Virus record (IMG/VR): IMGVR_UViG_3300009009_000002
Span: 1-64,000 of that record
Direction: 5' to 3' (one strand)
Origin: a virus
Length of the DNA stretch: 64,000 bases
In this document: positions 1 to 8,295 of the stretch, in pieces
How positions within the stretch are numbered: the first letter of the stretch is position 1
Layout of the letters: the number at the start of each line of letters is the position of its first letter
The notes under the pieces: model-generated
What the model saw: only the letters and a program-made list of their open reading frames with translations
Database searches by the model: none
What the model was told of the DNA's origin: nothing
Translations under genes and position numbers: made by a program

Positions 1-315
1 AATGCCTCCTGCCACTACAGGTGCTCCCGCCCCCATAACAGCACCAGCAATGCCACCTTTTAGTTTTGGTTTTAAATATTTTGCACCCAAGAATCCTCCT
101 GCTGTGCTACTTGCACCCATTGTGAAAGCACCTAAAGCACTCTTTCTAGCTTGTGCCTTATCTACCATACCATCATCTAATAAATCAAAGTCACGTGGAA
201 GTGGAGTATTATTTGCCATTGCTTCCTTGTATGCTTTTGCTCTTGGACTTCCTGGTGCTCCTTTATATGTTGCCATCTTTACTATCTCTTCTTTGTACAT
301 TGCAACTTTATCCAT
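1..315 (-). CDS. Partial tag-bearing virion-type protein, 3' end outside window
   Basis: I see the first 105 codons of a minus-strand gene that runs off the left edge. The ATG at 315 follows a good ribosome binding site (AAGGAGA, 8-10 bases upstream). The protein begins MDKVAMYKEEIVKMA, which repeats in the neighbouring upstream gene. A charged stretch follows, then a glycine/alanine-rich segment from about residue 65 that could be membrane-active. The function is not recognised. The position next to large non-enzymatic proteins and the shared N-terminal tag suggest a head-packaged or virion protein, which is inference. Confidence 0.8.
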   Translation of the reverse strand, partial: MDKVAMYKEEIVKMATYKGAPGSPRAKAYKEAMANNTPLPRDFDLLDDGMVDKAQARKSALGAFTMGASSTAGGFLGAKYLKPKLKGGIAGAVMGAGAPVVAGGI

Positions 316-1041
316 ATTTATCATTCTCCTTTATTGATTAAGTTTTTTTAATGTAGTTGCTGCCACTGCTCTTACTTCAAATGATTTGTCATTTAAAGAC
401 ATTCTTTTTAAAACGTCTAAAGGGGTATTTTGATTTTTTGCAACACCGAGTCTAACATTATCGTTTTTATCATAAGAAAAATCTATTAATATTCCATCAT
501 ATTTAGTTTTTTTAGCAACATTATAACGATCAATATTAGATAAACTATGTGCTAAGTTTTCATCAGTCTGATTCCAATTTTTTTTAGTAAATAAAAAGTT
601 ATTATTTGCCATCTTTACTATCTCTTCTTTGTATGAGGCAAGCTTAGTCTGACCTTTAGATAGATTGTCATACTCTTTTGCATACATAGATGCAGTACCT
701 GGTTTAAAGTAATTTGAGTCGAAGGTGCTGGTTAAATCAGTTATTTCACTTCTGTCTAGATCTGGGCCAATGATATCATCATCAATTAAGTCTCCAGCTC
801 TTCTAGCTTTATTTAAAACATTTAACATTATTTTTTCACTATGAGGATTATCCCAATCTACTTCTCTATAATTATCGTCTTTCCTGCTAGTAATATTATA
901 ATCCTGATTAGTGGTTTGATTAGTGATTTGATTACTGATAGGTTTTTTATTAAACTTATTAGTAAATTTAGAAAATATACTAGCTCCAACAGGGCCAATA
1001 AAATTTTCTAAAGAAGCCATCTTTACTATCTCTTCTTTGTA
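272..1041 (-). repeat. Three exact 26-bp repeats encoding YKEEIVKMA
   Basis: The same 26 bases occur at 272-297, 608-633 and 1016-1041. On the minus strand each encodes YKEEIVKMA. Two copies (272 and 1016) also share the upstream codons for KVAM and sit just after a start codon with a good ribosome binding site. The third lies inside the long gene after KLAS. Exact DNA identity suggests recent duplication or homogenisation. Confidence 0.9.
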
Positions 1042-1059
1042 CATTGCAACTTTATTCAT
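331..1059 (-). CDS. Probable internal in-frame translation product of the 331-1821 gene
   Basis: Inside the longer frame, the ATG at 1059 is preceded by AAAGGAGATGACAAC, as strong a ribosome binding site as those of the neighbouring genes. The product would have 242 residues and begin MNKVAMYKEEIVKMA, almost identical to the start of the next gene downstream (ATG at 315). This suggests either that a separate tagged gene has lost the stop codon in front of it, or that both long and short forms are made. The site and the frame are visible; use of the start is inferred. Confidence 0.45.
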   Translation of the reverse strand: MNKVAMYKEEIVKMASLENFIGPVGASIFSKFTNKFNKKPISNQITNQTTNQDYNITSRKDDNYREVDWDNPHSEKIMLNVLNKARRAGDLIDDDIIGPDLDRSEITDLTSTFDSNYFKPGTASMYAKEYDNLSKGQTKLASYKEEIVKMANNNFLFTKKNWNQTDENLAHSLSNIDRYNVAKKTKYDGILIDFSYDKNDNVRLGVAKNQNTPLDVLKRMSLNDKSFEVRAVAATTLKKLNQ

Positions 1060-1821
1060 GTTGTCATCTCCTTTACTAGCTGTTTTCTTTAAAGCACTTC
1101 TTAAAAGCCCTCCACCGCCTACCATTAATCCTAAGCTTCCTGCAACACCTAGAGCGCCTTTTGTAAATTTACCAGGGTTATTTTTAATGTAATCTTTTAT
1201 CTCAGGAATACTTAACTTTTTATAGTGAGGACTTTCTTTTATATATTCAGGGCCAACGTCTCCTTCTATGACTGCGGTGCCTTTAGGGCCCCAAGCTTTA
1301 AGTTCTCTTTTATTTGAATTTAATATTCCCTTATTTATATGTAAGAGTTCAATGTCTCTATATAACCTATTTTCTCTTACAATTCCCCTTCCCTCTTTAA
1401 TTCTATCAATTAAAAGTTCAGCTATTGGATTTTTACTTTCTTTAAATCTCCATATAGGAATACTTATATTTAAGGTTAATCTTGGGTCTTGAGTTTTTTG
1501 ATCATGATTCATATATGATATTGATCCTTCAAAAGAATCTATAACATCTTTATTTTTAGCTAGATAAACTTTATTTTTAAGATCTTTTTTTGAGATAGGA
1601 GTTTTATTTACCTTTAAATTTAAATTAGTAAAGTTATCAGGGTCACTAGCCTTACTGGCTAACAACCCTTGCTCTAATATTTGCTCAACATTTTTTGAAG
1701 CAGTATTATGAAACATATTTTCTCTACCAGTTAATAAAGAATGTTTATCATATATTTTTTTACCAAGGCCTACTCCAGCCAATATAGATGCTAATCCACC
1801 TAAAGCCTTTGCCTTATTCAT
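331..1821 (-). CDS. Putative head protein: ADP-ribosyltransferase-like domain, two YKEEIVKMA tags, LRV-like C-terminus
   Basis: 496 residues; the ATG at 1821 follows GGAGG. Residues 1-25 are hydrophobic and glycine-rich. Residues 36-200 read like an ADP-ribosyltransferase or KptA/Tpt1-type fold: FHNT (H38) followed by an ILEQGLLAS helix, VYLAKN (Y86), and VIEGDVGPEYI (E186/E192), which resembles the VPPEYI end of KptA proteins. A glycine-rich hydrophobic segment lies at about 218-240. The tag NKVAMYKEEIVKMA starts at residue 255 and is repeated at about 397. The last 45 residues (VRLGVAKNQNTPLDVLKRM and following) look like leucine-rich-variant or HEAT-type repeats. The gene looks like a fusion of two or three tagged proteins. 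An injected virion enzyme like T4 Alt is possible by analogy, but activity is unproven. Confidence 0.75.
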   Translation of the reverse strand: MNKAKALGGLASILAGVGLGKKIYDKHSLLTGRENMFHNTASKNVEQILEQGLLASKASDPDNFTNLNLKVNKTPISKKDLKNKVYLAKNKDVIDSFEGSISYMNHDQKTQDPRLTLNISIPIWRFKESKNPIAELLIDRIKEGRGIVRENRLYRDIELLHINKGILNSNKRELKAWGPKGTAVIEGDVGPEYIKESPHYKKLSIPEIKDYIKNNPGKFTKGALGVAGSLGLMVGGGGLLRSALKKTASKGDDNMNKVAMYKEEIVKMASLENFIGPVGASIFSKFTNKFNKKPISNQITNQTTNQDYNITSRKDDNYREVDWDNPHSEKIMLNVLNKARRAGDLIDDDIIGPDLDRSEITDLTSTFDSNYFKPGTASMYAKEYDNLSKGQTKLASYKEEIVKMANNNFLFTKKNWNQTDENLAHSLSNIDRYNVAKKTKYDGILIDFSYDKNDNVRLGVAKNQNTPLDVLKRMSLNDKSFEVRAVAATTLKKLNQ

Positions 1822-1825
1822 ATCC

Positions 1826-4216
1826 TTACCTCCTATGAAGCCCGCATGCCATTTTAAACATACTGTCCATATGCTTTATAGCCCCTGTAATATATCCAGG
1901 ATTTACAATGTGGTTTCTATTTTTATATTGGTCATGCTTTAACTCAATTAAGGAAGATGCTGTCTTTTCTAAAAATTCTCTTGAGTCTACTATGTCATCT
2001 ACTACTTCATTTAATTTAGCGTAGACTTTTCCTTTTGACACTTCTGCAAGCTTTTCATTAAAGTGAGTCGCTAAAGTCATAATAGCTGCTACATCTCTCA
2101 TGTGCTCACTTCTTTTTTCTATTGCTATCTTTTCAAATGCAGTAGATAAATTCTGTGACTCCTTTGCAAATTTACTTACTTGGTCAAATACAGCCATGCC
2201 AGTTACACCAGATGATAGAGCAGCGCCTGCAACTAAAGCTCCTAATACATCAGCTGCTACAGCATCTACGACATCTTTATTTACAACTTTCTCTCTTACA
2301 AATTTCATAGTGTCGTCTACCCTATTACTTACTTGAGCTCCTTCTAATCTTCCAGGCTCAGCTCCTTGAGGTAATTCAAAAGTTACAAACGGCTCATTTT
2401 TTGCTCTTTGTAAAATCTCTGATATCTTAGGTGAATCAAAGTTTAATACTTTTAAAACTCCACGAACTTCATTTATTGCCATGTGCTGATAATCTTTATG
2501 AATAGCTTTAAAGATAGCTTTAGACTTATCTACATAATTTACTTTTACATGATAAGTTTCTCTATATTTATCTGCTAATCTTATCTCAATGTTATTTGTA
2601 GTTGCTGCACTTTTAAATAATTGGAAGTCGCCTTCGGTAGAGCCTACCATGTCATGTAAATCTTCTGGATTTTTAAGATAACCTTTTATGACTCCTTTTA
2701 TCTTTGTAACTAAAGTTTTTCCATCAGTTACAAATACTTTTCCAGCTTTTGAATTTATAATTAATGACCTAGGTAATATTTTTATTACATCCATTTCATT
2801 TAATCCAATCTTTTTTGATGTAACCTTTATAAATTCTTCATATGGCAATTCATTAAAGCTTTGACCATCTAGTAAAACTAAAGTTATGCTTCTATAATCC
2901 ATATCAACGCTAGTGTCTCCAAAGATTGTTTTTAATGAATCATCATATGTTACAGGTCTTAGAGTTAAAATCTTAACTTGTGCCCCATTACTATTTGGAA
3001 TAGTGTAAGAATTATCAAAGCTACTATCTGATTCTTTCACTTCTCCATTTTCTATTTTAAAACTTTTTATCTTAATGTGTGCAAGTCTTGATGGGTAAAG
3101 AGCTTTGTCTCCATCGAACGCAACGAACACGTCGCCTTCATTTAAAGATTCGATGCCGACTGATGGAAGCTTTAGTCCATCACCTTTAATTCTTTTACAT
3201 AAAAATCTTTCGTTGTTATTTAAAATTTTCATCTTATTATCTTTTGTCACAACGACTTTTATATTATGTTTTTGTTCTACACCATCTACGCTTATGTAGT
3301 CAGAGATGATAACGCCTTGGTTCATGCTTATCTCTTTACTTTTGGCTTCGTCTGAGATTTCAGGGAACGCAACGCATGAGCCACTTGGCATGCTTGAAGC
3401 ATTTTCAAAGTTAATATCTTTTAGTCTTGTAAAAATATTTACAGTATCATCTTTTTCATTTTTTAATTCTTCTGCTTCTTTGGCTAATTTTTCAACTTCT
3501 CTTTTTGTCACAGCAACTTTCACAACTTCTGCCAATTTTTCCCAATCCTTATCAGTTGTCACCTTCATAGTTGCTATATTATCTAGAGCCTTTGCGATTT
3601 TTTCTATGCCATCATTTATTTTATTTGCTGTCACATAATTTCCGTTTGGATTTCCTTTTGACATCTCTTGGTCTTGGATTCTTAAAATGTCACCTAAAAA
3701 TCCTATCGATGAAGTTGTGTTGACCGACTTTTCTGTGCCGAGGTATGGCTTAAACTCTTCAACGGGAGAGTCGCTTTTTTTGCCATTATAAATTCCATGA
3801 ATAATTTTTTTGATATTTTCTCTAGAGTATGGTACTCTTTGATTATCTAGTTTAATAATGTCAAACGGAATAAATTCTCCGTCCATAATCATAAATGGCA
3901 GTTCCAAAGTTGCGTCTTTAATTTTGACGGAAGCGACTCCCTGACCTTCATTTACATAATCAGATTTTTCGACGTTATACGACATGGGGGCAACACTAAT
4001 GCGTACAACCGTTGGTGCGCCTATGTTTGAGAGTTCTGACAATGTATATTTATGAACAAAGTTTTCTATATTATCAACTGTTGGTTGATAAATATTGACG
4101 CCTGCATATTTAGAAATTGCAAAATCCTCTTTTCTAATATCAAATTGTTGCTTCTCCTCTTTGAAACCAAAAGATAAAGACGCCTCGAACGCGTCGCTGG
4201 TTTTGTAATTTTTCAT
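1826..4216 (-). CDS. Large unidentified virion-type protein (796 aa)
   Basis: The ATG at 4216 follows AAGGAGTGATTTTTAATT. The stop is only 4 bases from the next gene. I do not recognise the family. A mostly beta-rich N-terminal half is followed by a charged coiled-coil stretch at about 205-265, with KLAEVVKVAVTKREVEKLAKEAEEL-type heptads. A long second beta-rich region follows. At about 655-690 there is an alanine/glycine-rich hydrophobic helix (VAADVLGALVAGAALSSG), and the C-terminus is helical. The size, the absence of enzymatic motifs and the location suggest a structural or DNA-ejection protein. It is the first gene of the leftward block, so it lies directly under the divergent control region. 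Confidence 0.8.
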   Translation of the reverse strand: MKNYKTSDAFEASLSFGFKEEKQQFDIRKEDFAISKYAGVNIYQPTVDNIENFVHKYTLSELSNIGAPTVVRISVAPMSYNVEKSDYVNEGQGVASVKIKDATLELPFMIMDGEFIPFDIIKLDNQRVPYSRENIKKIIHGIYNGKKSDSPVEEFKPYLGTEKSVNTTSSIGFLGDILRIQDQEMSKGNPNGNYVTANKINDGIEKIAKALDNIATMKVTTDKDWEKLAEVVKVAVTKREVEKLAKEAEELKNEKDDTVNIFTRLKDINFENASSMPSGSCVAFPEISDEAKSKEISMNQGVIISDYISVDGVEQKHNIKVVVTKDNKMKILNNNERFLCKRIKGDGLKLPSVGIESLNEGDVFVAFDGDKALYPSRLAHIKIKSFKIENGEVKESDSSFDNSYTIPNSNGAQVKILTLRPVTYDDSLKTIFGDTSVDMDYRSITLVLLDGQSFNELPYEEFIKVTSKKIGLNEMDVIKILPRSLIINSKAGKVFVTDGKTLVTKIKGVIKGYLKNPEDLHDMVGSTEGDFQLFKSAATTNNIEIRLADKYRETYHVKVNYVDKSKAIFKAIHKDYQHMAINEVRGVLKVLNFDSPKISEILQRAKNEPFVTFELPQGAEPGRLEGAQVSNRVDDTMKFVREKVVNKDVVDAVAADVLGALVAGAALSSGVTGMAVFDQVSKFAKESQNLSTAFEKIAIEKRSEHMRDVAAIMTLATHFNEKLAEVSKGKVYAKLNEVVDDIVDSREFLEKTASSLIELKHDQYKNRNHIVNPGYITGAIKHMDSMFKMACGLHRR

Positions 4217-4277
4217 AATTAAAAATCACTCCTTTTTTATATTTTAACTTTTAAAATAACCTTCATCATTTAAGCTA

Positions 4278-4286
4278 ATTATAACA
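4278..4286 (-). promoter_or_regulatory. Extended -10 promoter for the leftward block
   Basis: The minus strand reads TGTTATAAT, a perfect extended -10 element about 65 bases upstream of the ATG at 4216. No convincing -35 box is visible at 17 bases. The same string (GTGTTATAAT) occurs on the plus strand at 36871-36880 in front of the primase-helicase gene. Confidence 0.5.
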
Positions 4287-4516
4287 CAGGGATTTTATTA
4301 TAAACAAACAAAGCTAAAGTTCAAAATTCAATTGTAAAAAAACATAAACAAAAGTATTCTTTATGTTAAAGTTTACCTTGGTATAAAAATCATATTTCTT
4401 AACAATTAAACATATGTTCTTCATAAGTAAATTTATTCAAGTTTTGTAAGACACTTGAAGTGTCCAAGAAGTGTCCACAAGTGTCCACGCCTAATATTTT
4501 CCAGCACCCTCAAACC

Positions 4517-4923
<407 letters not shown>

Positions 4924-5354
4924 GATTACAGCCATTTGGGAAATTTTTACTTTGGACACTTGTGGACACTTAGGCCATGGAAGTGTCCACCTAGTTATGA
5001 CACTTTCTTACATTTTTTTTCTCTACAACATAGTGGTATCAATGGTTTTCAGACTTTTGTAAACACCAGTATACACATTTTCCCAGACTTTTACAACTCG
5101 GACAAGCTTACTTAGCTTGTCCAGAAACCATATTTTAACAGTATGATTTTGTATATATATTTTTACAGATAATCCCTGTAAATGTCTTACAGTAAACGTA
5201 TACAAAACCTTACTTTATATATTTTAAGTCAATATATATATAAAAAACATACAGGATATATACAGAAGTTATGTAAATATAAAACATTTATTACTAACAT
5301 GCACATCTCCCCATTTTTAATTTATATATATTTTTTTAAAAATTTTATATATAG

Positions 5355-5372
5355 TAGTATAAGATATAAAAG
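5355..5372 (+). promoter_or_regulatory. Phage promoter motif, copy 1
   Basis: TAGTATAAGATATAAAAG matches the shared motif TAGYATAAGNNATAAAA. It ends 27 bases before the TTG start at 5400, so a short leader would result. It is the first element of the rightward early block. Confidence 0.65.
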
Positions 5373-5399
5373 AAAATATAATAATTTTTGGAGGTGAAA

Positions 5400-5630
5400 T
5401 TGGAAATTATGAAAGGATATTTTTTAACAATAGCAGAGGCTAAAAAAGATGCACAATTAAAATTAGAGGATTTATATAAAAAAGCGACAAGAGTCGAGAA
5501 TTTTTTAACTAAAAATCCTAATGATTTAACCATTAAAAAGAAGCTAAATAGGATGAGAGATTATATCGACTATTTAAAAGAGGAGATTAATAACTTTGAG
5601 AACATTGAAAAAATTACGAGGGTAAATTAA
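5400..5630 (+). CDS. Small coiled-coil protein (76 aa)
   Basis: First gene of the rightward block. The TTG at 5400 lies five bases after GGAGG; an ATG at 5409 is the alternative. The product is highly charged and helical (LEDLYKKATRVENFL, then RMRDYIDYLKEEINNFE), with no catalytic motif. The stop overlaps the next start by one base, so the two genes are translationally coupled. Function unknown. Confidence 0.8.
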   Translation: MEIMKGYFLTIAEAKKDAQLKLEDLYKKATRVENFLTKNPNDLTIKKKLNRMRDYIDYLKEEINNFENIEKITRVN

Positions 5631-5719
5631 TGGGCAGATTTATAATAGGTTTTTCAATAGGTATAACACTTTCTATGATTATTTGTTTGTTATATCGAAT
5701 TTATAAAGAATTAAAATAA
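5630..5719 (+). CDS. Tiny single-membrane-segment protein (29 aa)
   Basis: The ATG at 5630 overlaps the stop of the previous gene (TAATG). The product is MGRFIIGFSIGITL followed by SMIICLLYRIYKELK, one hydrophobic helix with a basic C-terminal tail. It resembles the short membrane peptides common in Firmicutes phage early regions. Function unknown. Confidence 0.55.
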   Translation: MGRFIIGFSIGITLSMIICLLYRIYKELK

Positions 5720-5737
5720 TAAAAGGAGGCAGTAGAT

Positions 5738-5956
5738 ATGAGCAATAACAAAAAGGTGCAAGACATGCTTATAAACTTAATAAAAAATGCAAAAGCAATA
5801 GTTGAAGTTAATATTGAACATGACATAAGACAGGAACATTCATGGACTGGTGAATTACAAGTTATTGACACAGGTTTAAGAATTATAACAATAAGATTAG
5901 TAAAAGGAGATGATAAATATGGCTACGAAAAAGAAAATGGAGAGGCAACCACTTAG
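5738..5956 (+). CDS. Small hypothetical protein (72 aa)
   Basis: The ATG at 5738 follows AAAGGAGGCAGTAGAT. The product is a helix followed by a beta-rich part (GELQVIDTGLRIITIRLV) without recognisable motifs. Its 3' end overlaps the next gene, whose ribosome binding site lies inside this frame. Confidence 0.8.
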   Translation: MSNNKKVQDMLINLIKNAKAIVEVNIEHDIRQEHSWTGELQVIDTGLRIITIRLVKGDDKYGYEKENGEATT

Positions 5957-6221
5957 TATACCGCTCAACTCTAGAAATTTCCCACCTGAGGAGTTTTACA
6001 TTAACTATCCTAAGAAAGAGAAAAAGTTTATGTTACTTGGGGTATCTAATAAAGAGGATTTAATTCCTGTCAGTATTGATACTGAGGAATTAGTTAGAGC
6101 TGTTACATTTGGTCACATAAGGCAATATATATATACAGGAGCTGACGGAGATTTATATGACATATGTATCTACAAAGACGAGAGAGGCGAGTGTCATGTC
6201 TATGATATACGTCATAGGTAA
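5919..6221 (+). CDS. Hypothetical protein (100 aa)
   Basis: The ATG at 5919 was chosen because AAAGGAGATGATAAAT precedes it; an in-frame ATG at 5910 lies inside that site. The protein starts with a basic MATKKKMERQ and then has mixed alpha/beta sequence (YICTYKD-like strands, HIRQYIYTGADGDLYD). The family is not recognised. Confidence 0.8.
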   Translation: MATKKKMERQPLSIPLNSRNFPPEEFYINYPKKEKKFMLLGVSNKEDLIPVSIDTEELVRAVTFGHIRQYIYTGADGDLYDICIYKDERGECHVYDIRHR

Positions 6222-6284
6222 ATAGAAAAAGAAAAAAGAGAAAGAGAGAGGGCATAAAATTAATTAATAAAGGAGAGAAGGAAA

Positions 6285-6641
6285 TTGGAGCAGGGGGTAA
6301 TTAAAAGTAATTCATGTTTTTATTGTGAAAAAGAAAAGGAAGATATAGTTTTACTTGGAAAGTTAAAATGTGATGATAAAATTTCGATGTATGGAATTTA
6401 TGAATATGAGCCATGTGATAAGTGCAAAAAGAATATGGATAAGGGCATTACATTTTTAGCTGTAGATAATAATCTAAATCCGACGGGCAAATACTGTGTA
6501 GTAAAAGAAGAGACTATTGATAAGATGATACATGATTACACTTTAAAAGAAGAGATAAAAAAAGTTAGAAAGTGTAAGATATCGCCTGAAGAATTTGATG
6601 ATTTATTTTATTTTGATTTAAGTGAGGAGTGTACGAGATGA
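6285..6641 (+). CDS. Zinc-binding protein, paralogue of the 7906-8295 product
   Basis: 118 residues. The TTG at 6285 follows AAAGGAGAGAAGGAAA. Two CxxC pairs are visible: CFYCEKEK near residue 11 and CDKCKKNMDKG near residue 45, suggesting one zinc site. The order CxYC, IVLLGKL, EPCDKC, GITFLA, PTGKYCVV is shared with the 7906-8295 protein, so the two are duplicates. The stop overlaps the next ATG. The role is unknown, perhaps nucleic-acid binding. Confidence 0.85.
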   Translation: MEQGVIKSNSCFYCEKEKEDIVLLGKLKCDDKISMYGIYEYEPCDKCKKNMDKGITFLAVDNNLNPTGKYCVVKEETIDKMIHDYTLKEEIKKVRKCKISPEEFDDLFYFDLSEECTR

Positions 6642-6853
6642 ATATCATACCATGGTTTCCGGTAATGCCGAATAAAAGTAAGAGAAGAGTAATAACATGT
6701 CCTATAGGGGCATTAAAAGATGTTATTTTAAAATTATATCCAAACTATTATGATAGTGGAGCTAATGATAAAAGAAAGATTCTTTTAGAGTTTACAGATG
6801 AAATAGGAGAGATGTATGACTTTATGGAGGAGGTAAATGAGTATGGAGAATAA
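6638..6853 (+). CDS. Small hypothetical protein (71 aa)
   Basis: The ATG at 6638 overlaps the previous stop (ATGA) and follows GTGAGGAG. The sequence has a basic patch (PNKSKRRVITCP) and an acidic C-terminus (EIGEMYDFMEEVNEYGE). The family is not recognised. The 3' end overlaps the next gene by 17 bases. Confidence 0.75.
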   Translation: MNIIPWFPVMPNKSKRRVITCPIGALKDVILKLYPNYYDSGANDKRKILLEFTDEIGEMYDFMEEVNEYGE

Positions 6854-7055
6854 AATGAAAAATTATAAAGTAGAGACTGATGGAGAACATAGTGAACCTG
6901 AATTTTTCATAGTGACAGCTGAAAATGTAGTAGAGGCTCACAATGTAGTTAGAGATGAAATAGAAAATAAAAATTATAAATGTGAGATAACGAGTGTCAC
7001 ACTTATAGATACTAAATTTAGAGGGGTAAAAGTAACATCTGAAAGTTGTTGTTAG
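6837..7055 (+). CDS. Small hypothetical protein (72 aa)
   Basis: GGAGGAGG precedes the ATG at 6837; the in-frame ATG at 6843 is an alternative. The product has an alternating strand-helix-strand pattern (KVETDGEHSEPEFFIVTAEN, VVEAHNVVRDEIENKNY, TSVTLIDT) and ends in CC. Function unknown. Confidence 0.75.
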   Translation: MSMENKMKNYKVETDGEHSEPEFFIVTAENVVEAHNVVRDEIENKNYKCEITSVTLIDTKFRGVKVTSESCC

Positions 7056-7070
7056 GAGGAGGAATAAGTC

Positions 7071-7151
7071 ATGCTATTAGAAAAAGAAATGATACTTTAT
7101 ATTTTAATACTTATTATAGTTACAGCAGGATTATATAAAGGAGGTCGATAA
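7071..7151 (+). CDS. Tiny single-membrane-segment protein (26 aa)
   Basis: The ATG at 7071 follows AGGAGGAGGAATAAGTC. The product is MLLEKEM followed by a strongly hydrophobic helix (ILYILILIIVTAGLY) and KGGR. Its last codons encode the ribosome binding site of the next gene (AAAGGAGG). This is typical of compact phage operons. Confidence 0.55.
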   Translation: MLLEKEMILYILILIIVTAGLYKGGR

Positions 7152-7155
7152 TAGT

Positions 7156-7548
7156 ATGTTAGAAGTAAGAACTATAGGTTTTCAAATAAACTATAAAAGG
7201 CTAGATAAAAAACTTGCCAAATATCCAAAAACATATTTATGCTGTAAGGTACTATGTTGGTCAGATATTTTAATGGAGCACAACGCTTATGTTAAAAAAT
7301 GGTTAAAACCAACATCAAAAGGTACTAGGGCAAATTGCGTTCCAATTGAAACTAAAGAGCAATTTGAAGAAGAAAAGAAAAAGATAGAAGAGTGTATGGA
7401 CAGATTAAATGATTTTTTATTAAGAAATCCAATGGAGGAGGCATTAGGTTCAAATTTGTATAAACCTCTTTTAAATCATGATTTACTTGATAAAGAAGCA
7501 GAGGTTTTAAAAGAGATAAAAAAAATAATAAATATAGAGGAGAAATAA
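7156..7548 (+). CDS. Hypothetical protein (130 aa)
   Basis: The ATG at 7156 lies about 12 bases after AAAGGAGG, a rather long spacing. The N-terminal half is basic with CC and C residues (TYLCCKVLCW). The C-terminal half is helical and charged (EQFEEEKKKIEECMDRLND). The family is not recognised. Confidence 0.8.
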   Translation: MLEVRTIGFQINYKRLDKKLAKYPKTYLCCKVLCWSDILMEHNAYVKKWLKPTSKGTRANCVPIETKEQFEEEKKKIEECMDRLNDFLLRNPMEEALGSNLYKPLLNHDLLDKEAEVLKEIKKIINIEEK

Positions 7549-7551
7549 GTT

Positions 7552-7902
7552 ATGCCATATGTTGATAGAACTTATTACTGTAGCATTTGTAACAATGGTC
7601 ATGATAGTTATCGTGAAGCCGAAATGTGTGAGTTAAAAGATAGGGGAATTGTAGATAAGTTAAAAGAAATCGTAAGACTTGTAGAGGAATTTAATAAATT
7701 AAGTAAAGAGGAAAAGATAAGGATAGGAGGTTATCTTTCTAATTATAGTACTTGCGTATCAACAACTCTTTGTGATGTAGAAAAAGCTGAGAATGAAGAT
7801 AAAAATTTATTTTTTAAAGAAGTTAGAACATTGTTACTTGATAAAGAAACAACCCTTCTATTAGATAAAGCTTATAAAGAAATAAAAGAAAAGGAGAAAT
7901 AA
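7552..7902 (+). CDS. Small zinc-finger-like protein (116 aa)
   Basis: The ATG at 7552 follows GGAGAAATAAGTT. The N-terminus reads YYCSICNNGHDSYREAEMCE, a C2H2/C-type zinc knuckle similar to the one in the 8860-9150 product (FKCGECGTLYDEYNEAEECE). The rest is helical and acidic. It probably binds one zinc ion and perhaps nucleic acid. Confidence 0.8.
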   Translation: MPYVDRTYYCSICNNGHDSYREAEMCELKDRGIVDKLKEIVRLVEEFNKLSKEEKIRIGGYLSNYSTCVSTTLCDVEKAENEDKNLFFKEVRTLLLDKETTLLLDKAYKEIKEKEK

Positions 7903-7905
7903 GTT

Positions 7906-8295
7906 ATGAGTAAAGGTATAAGAGTAAGTAAAAAACATGGATTAAATCCATCAATTAATAAGTGTCTTTATTGTGGAGAAGATAAAAATGAAATCGTGAT
8001 ATTAGGAAAACTTCCAAATGATGAAGAAGCACCAATGTCTGCTGTATTTAATTATGACCCTTGTGATAAGTGTAAAGAAGGAATGAGGACAGGTATTTCT
8101 TTTTTTGCAACAGGTAAAGATAGAAAGCCTACAGGTAAATTTGTAGTTGTAAGAGAAGAGTCTTTGGATAGTATAGTTCCAGATGAAGAGATGAGAGAAA
8201 ATATAAGAGAATGTAGAAAATGCTTAATGAGTGCAGAAGATTTTGATAAGATATTCGGAGATGTATTAAAAGATATGAAGGAGGAAAAGTCATGA
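7906..8295 (+). CDS. Zinc-binding protein, paralogue of the 6285-6641 product
   Basis: 129 residues. The ATG at 7906 follows AAAGGAGAAATAAGTT. It has CLYCGEDKNE near residue 20 and CDKCKEGMRTG near residue 54, plus the same IVILGKL, PTGKFVVVREE and CRKC..SAEDFD elements as its duplicate at 6285-6641. Compared with the duplicate it has a longer basic N-terminus (RVSKKHGL). It overlaps the next gene by four bases. Function unknown. Confidence 0.85.
   Translation: MSKGIRVSKKHGLNPSINKCLYCGEDKNEIVILGKLPNDEEAPMSAVFNYDPCDKCKEGMRTGISFFATGKDRKPTGKFVVVREESLDSIVPDEEMRENIRECRKCLMSAEDFDKIFGDVLKDMKEEKS

Noticed and set aside
5182-5397. Open frame of 71 codons on the plus strand before the first early gene
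   Set aside because: It has no ribosome binding site, overlaps the promoter motif and has composition expected of AT-rich non-coding DNA.
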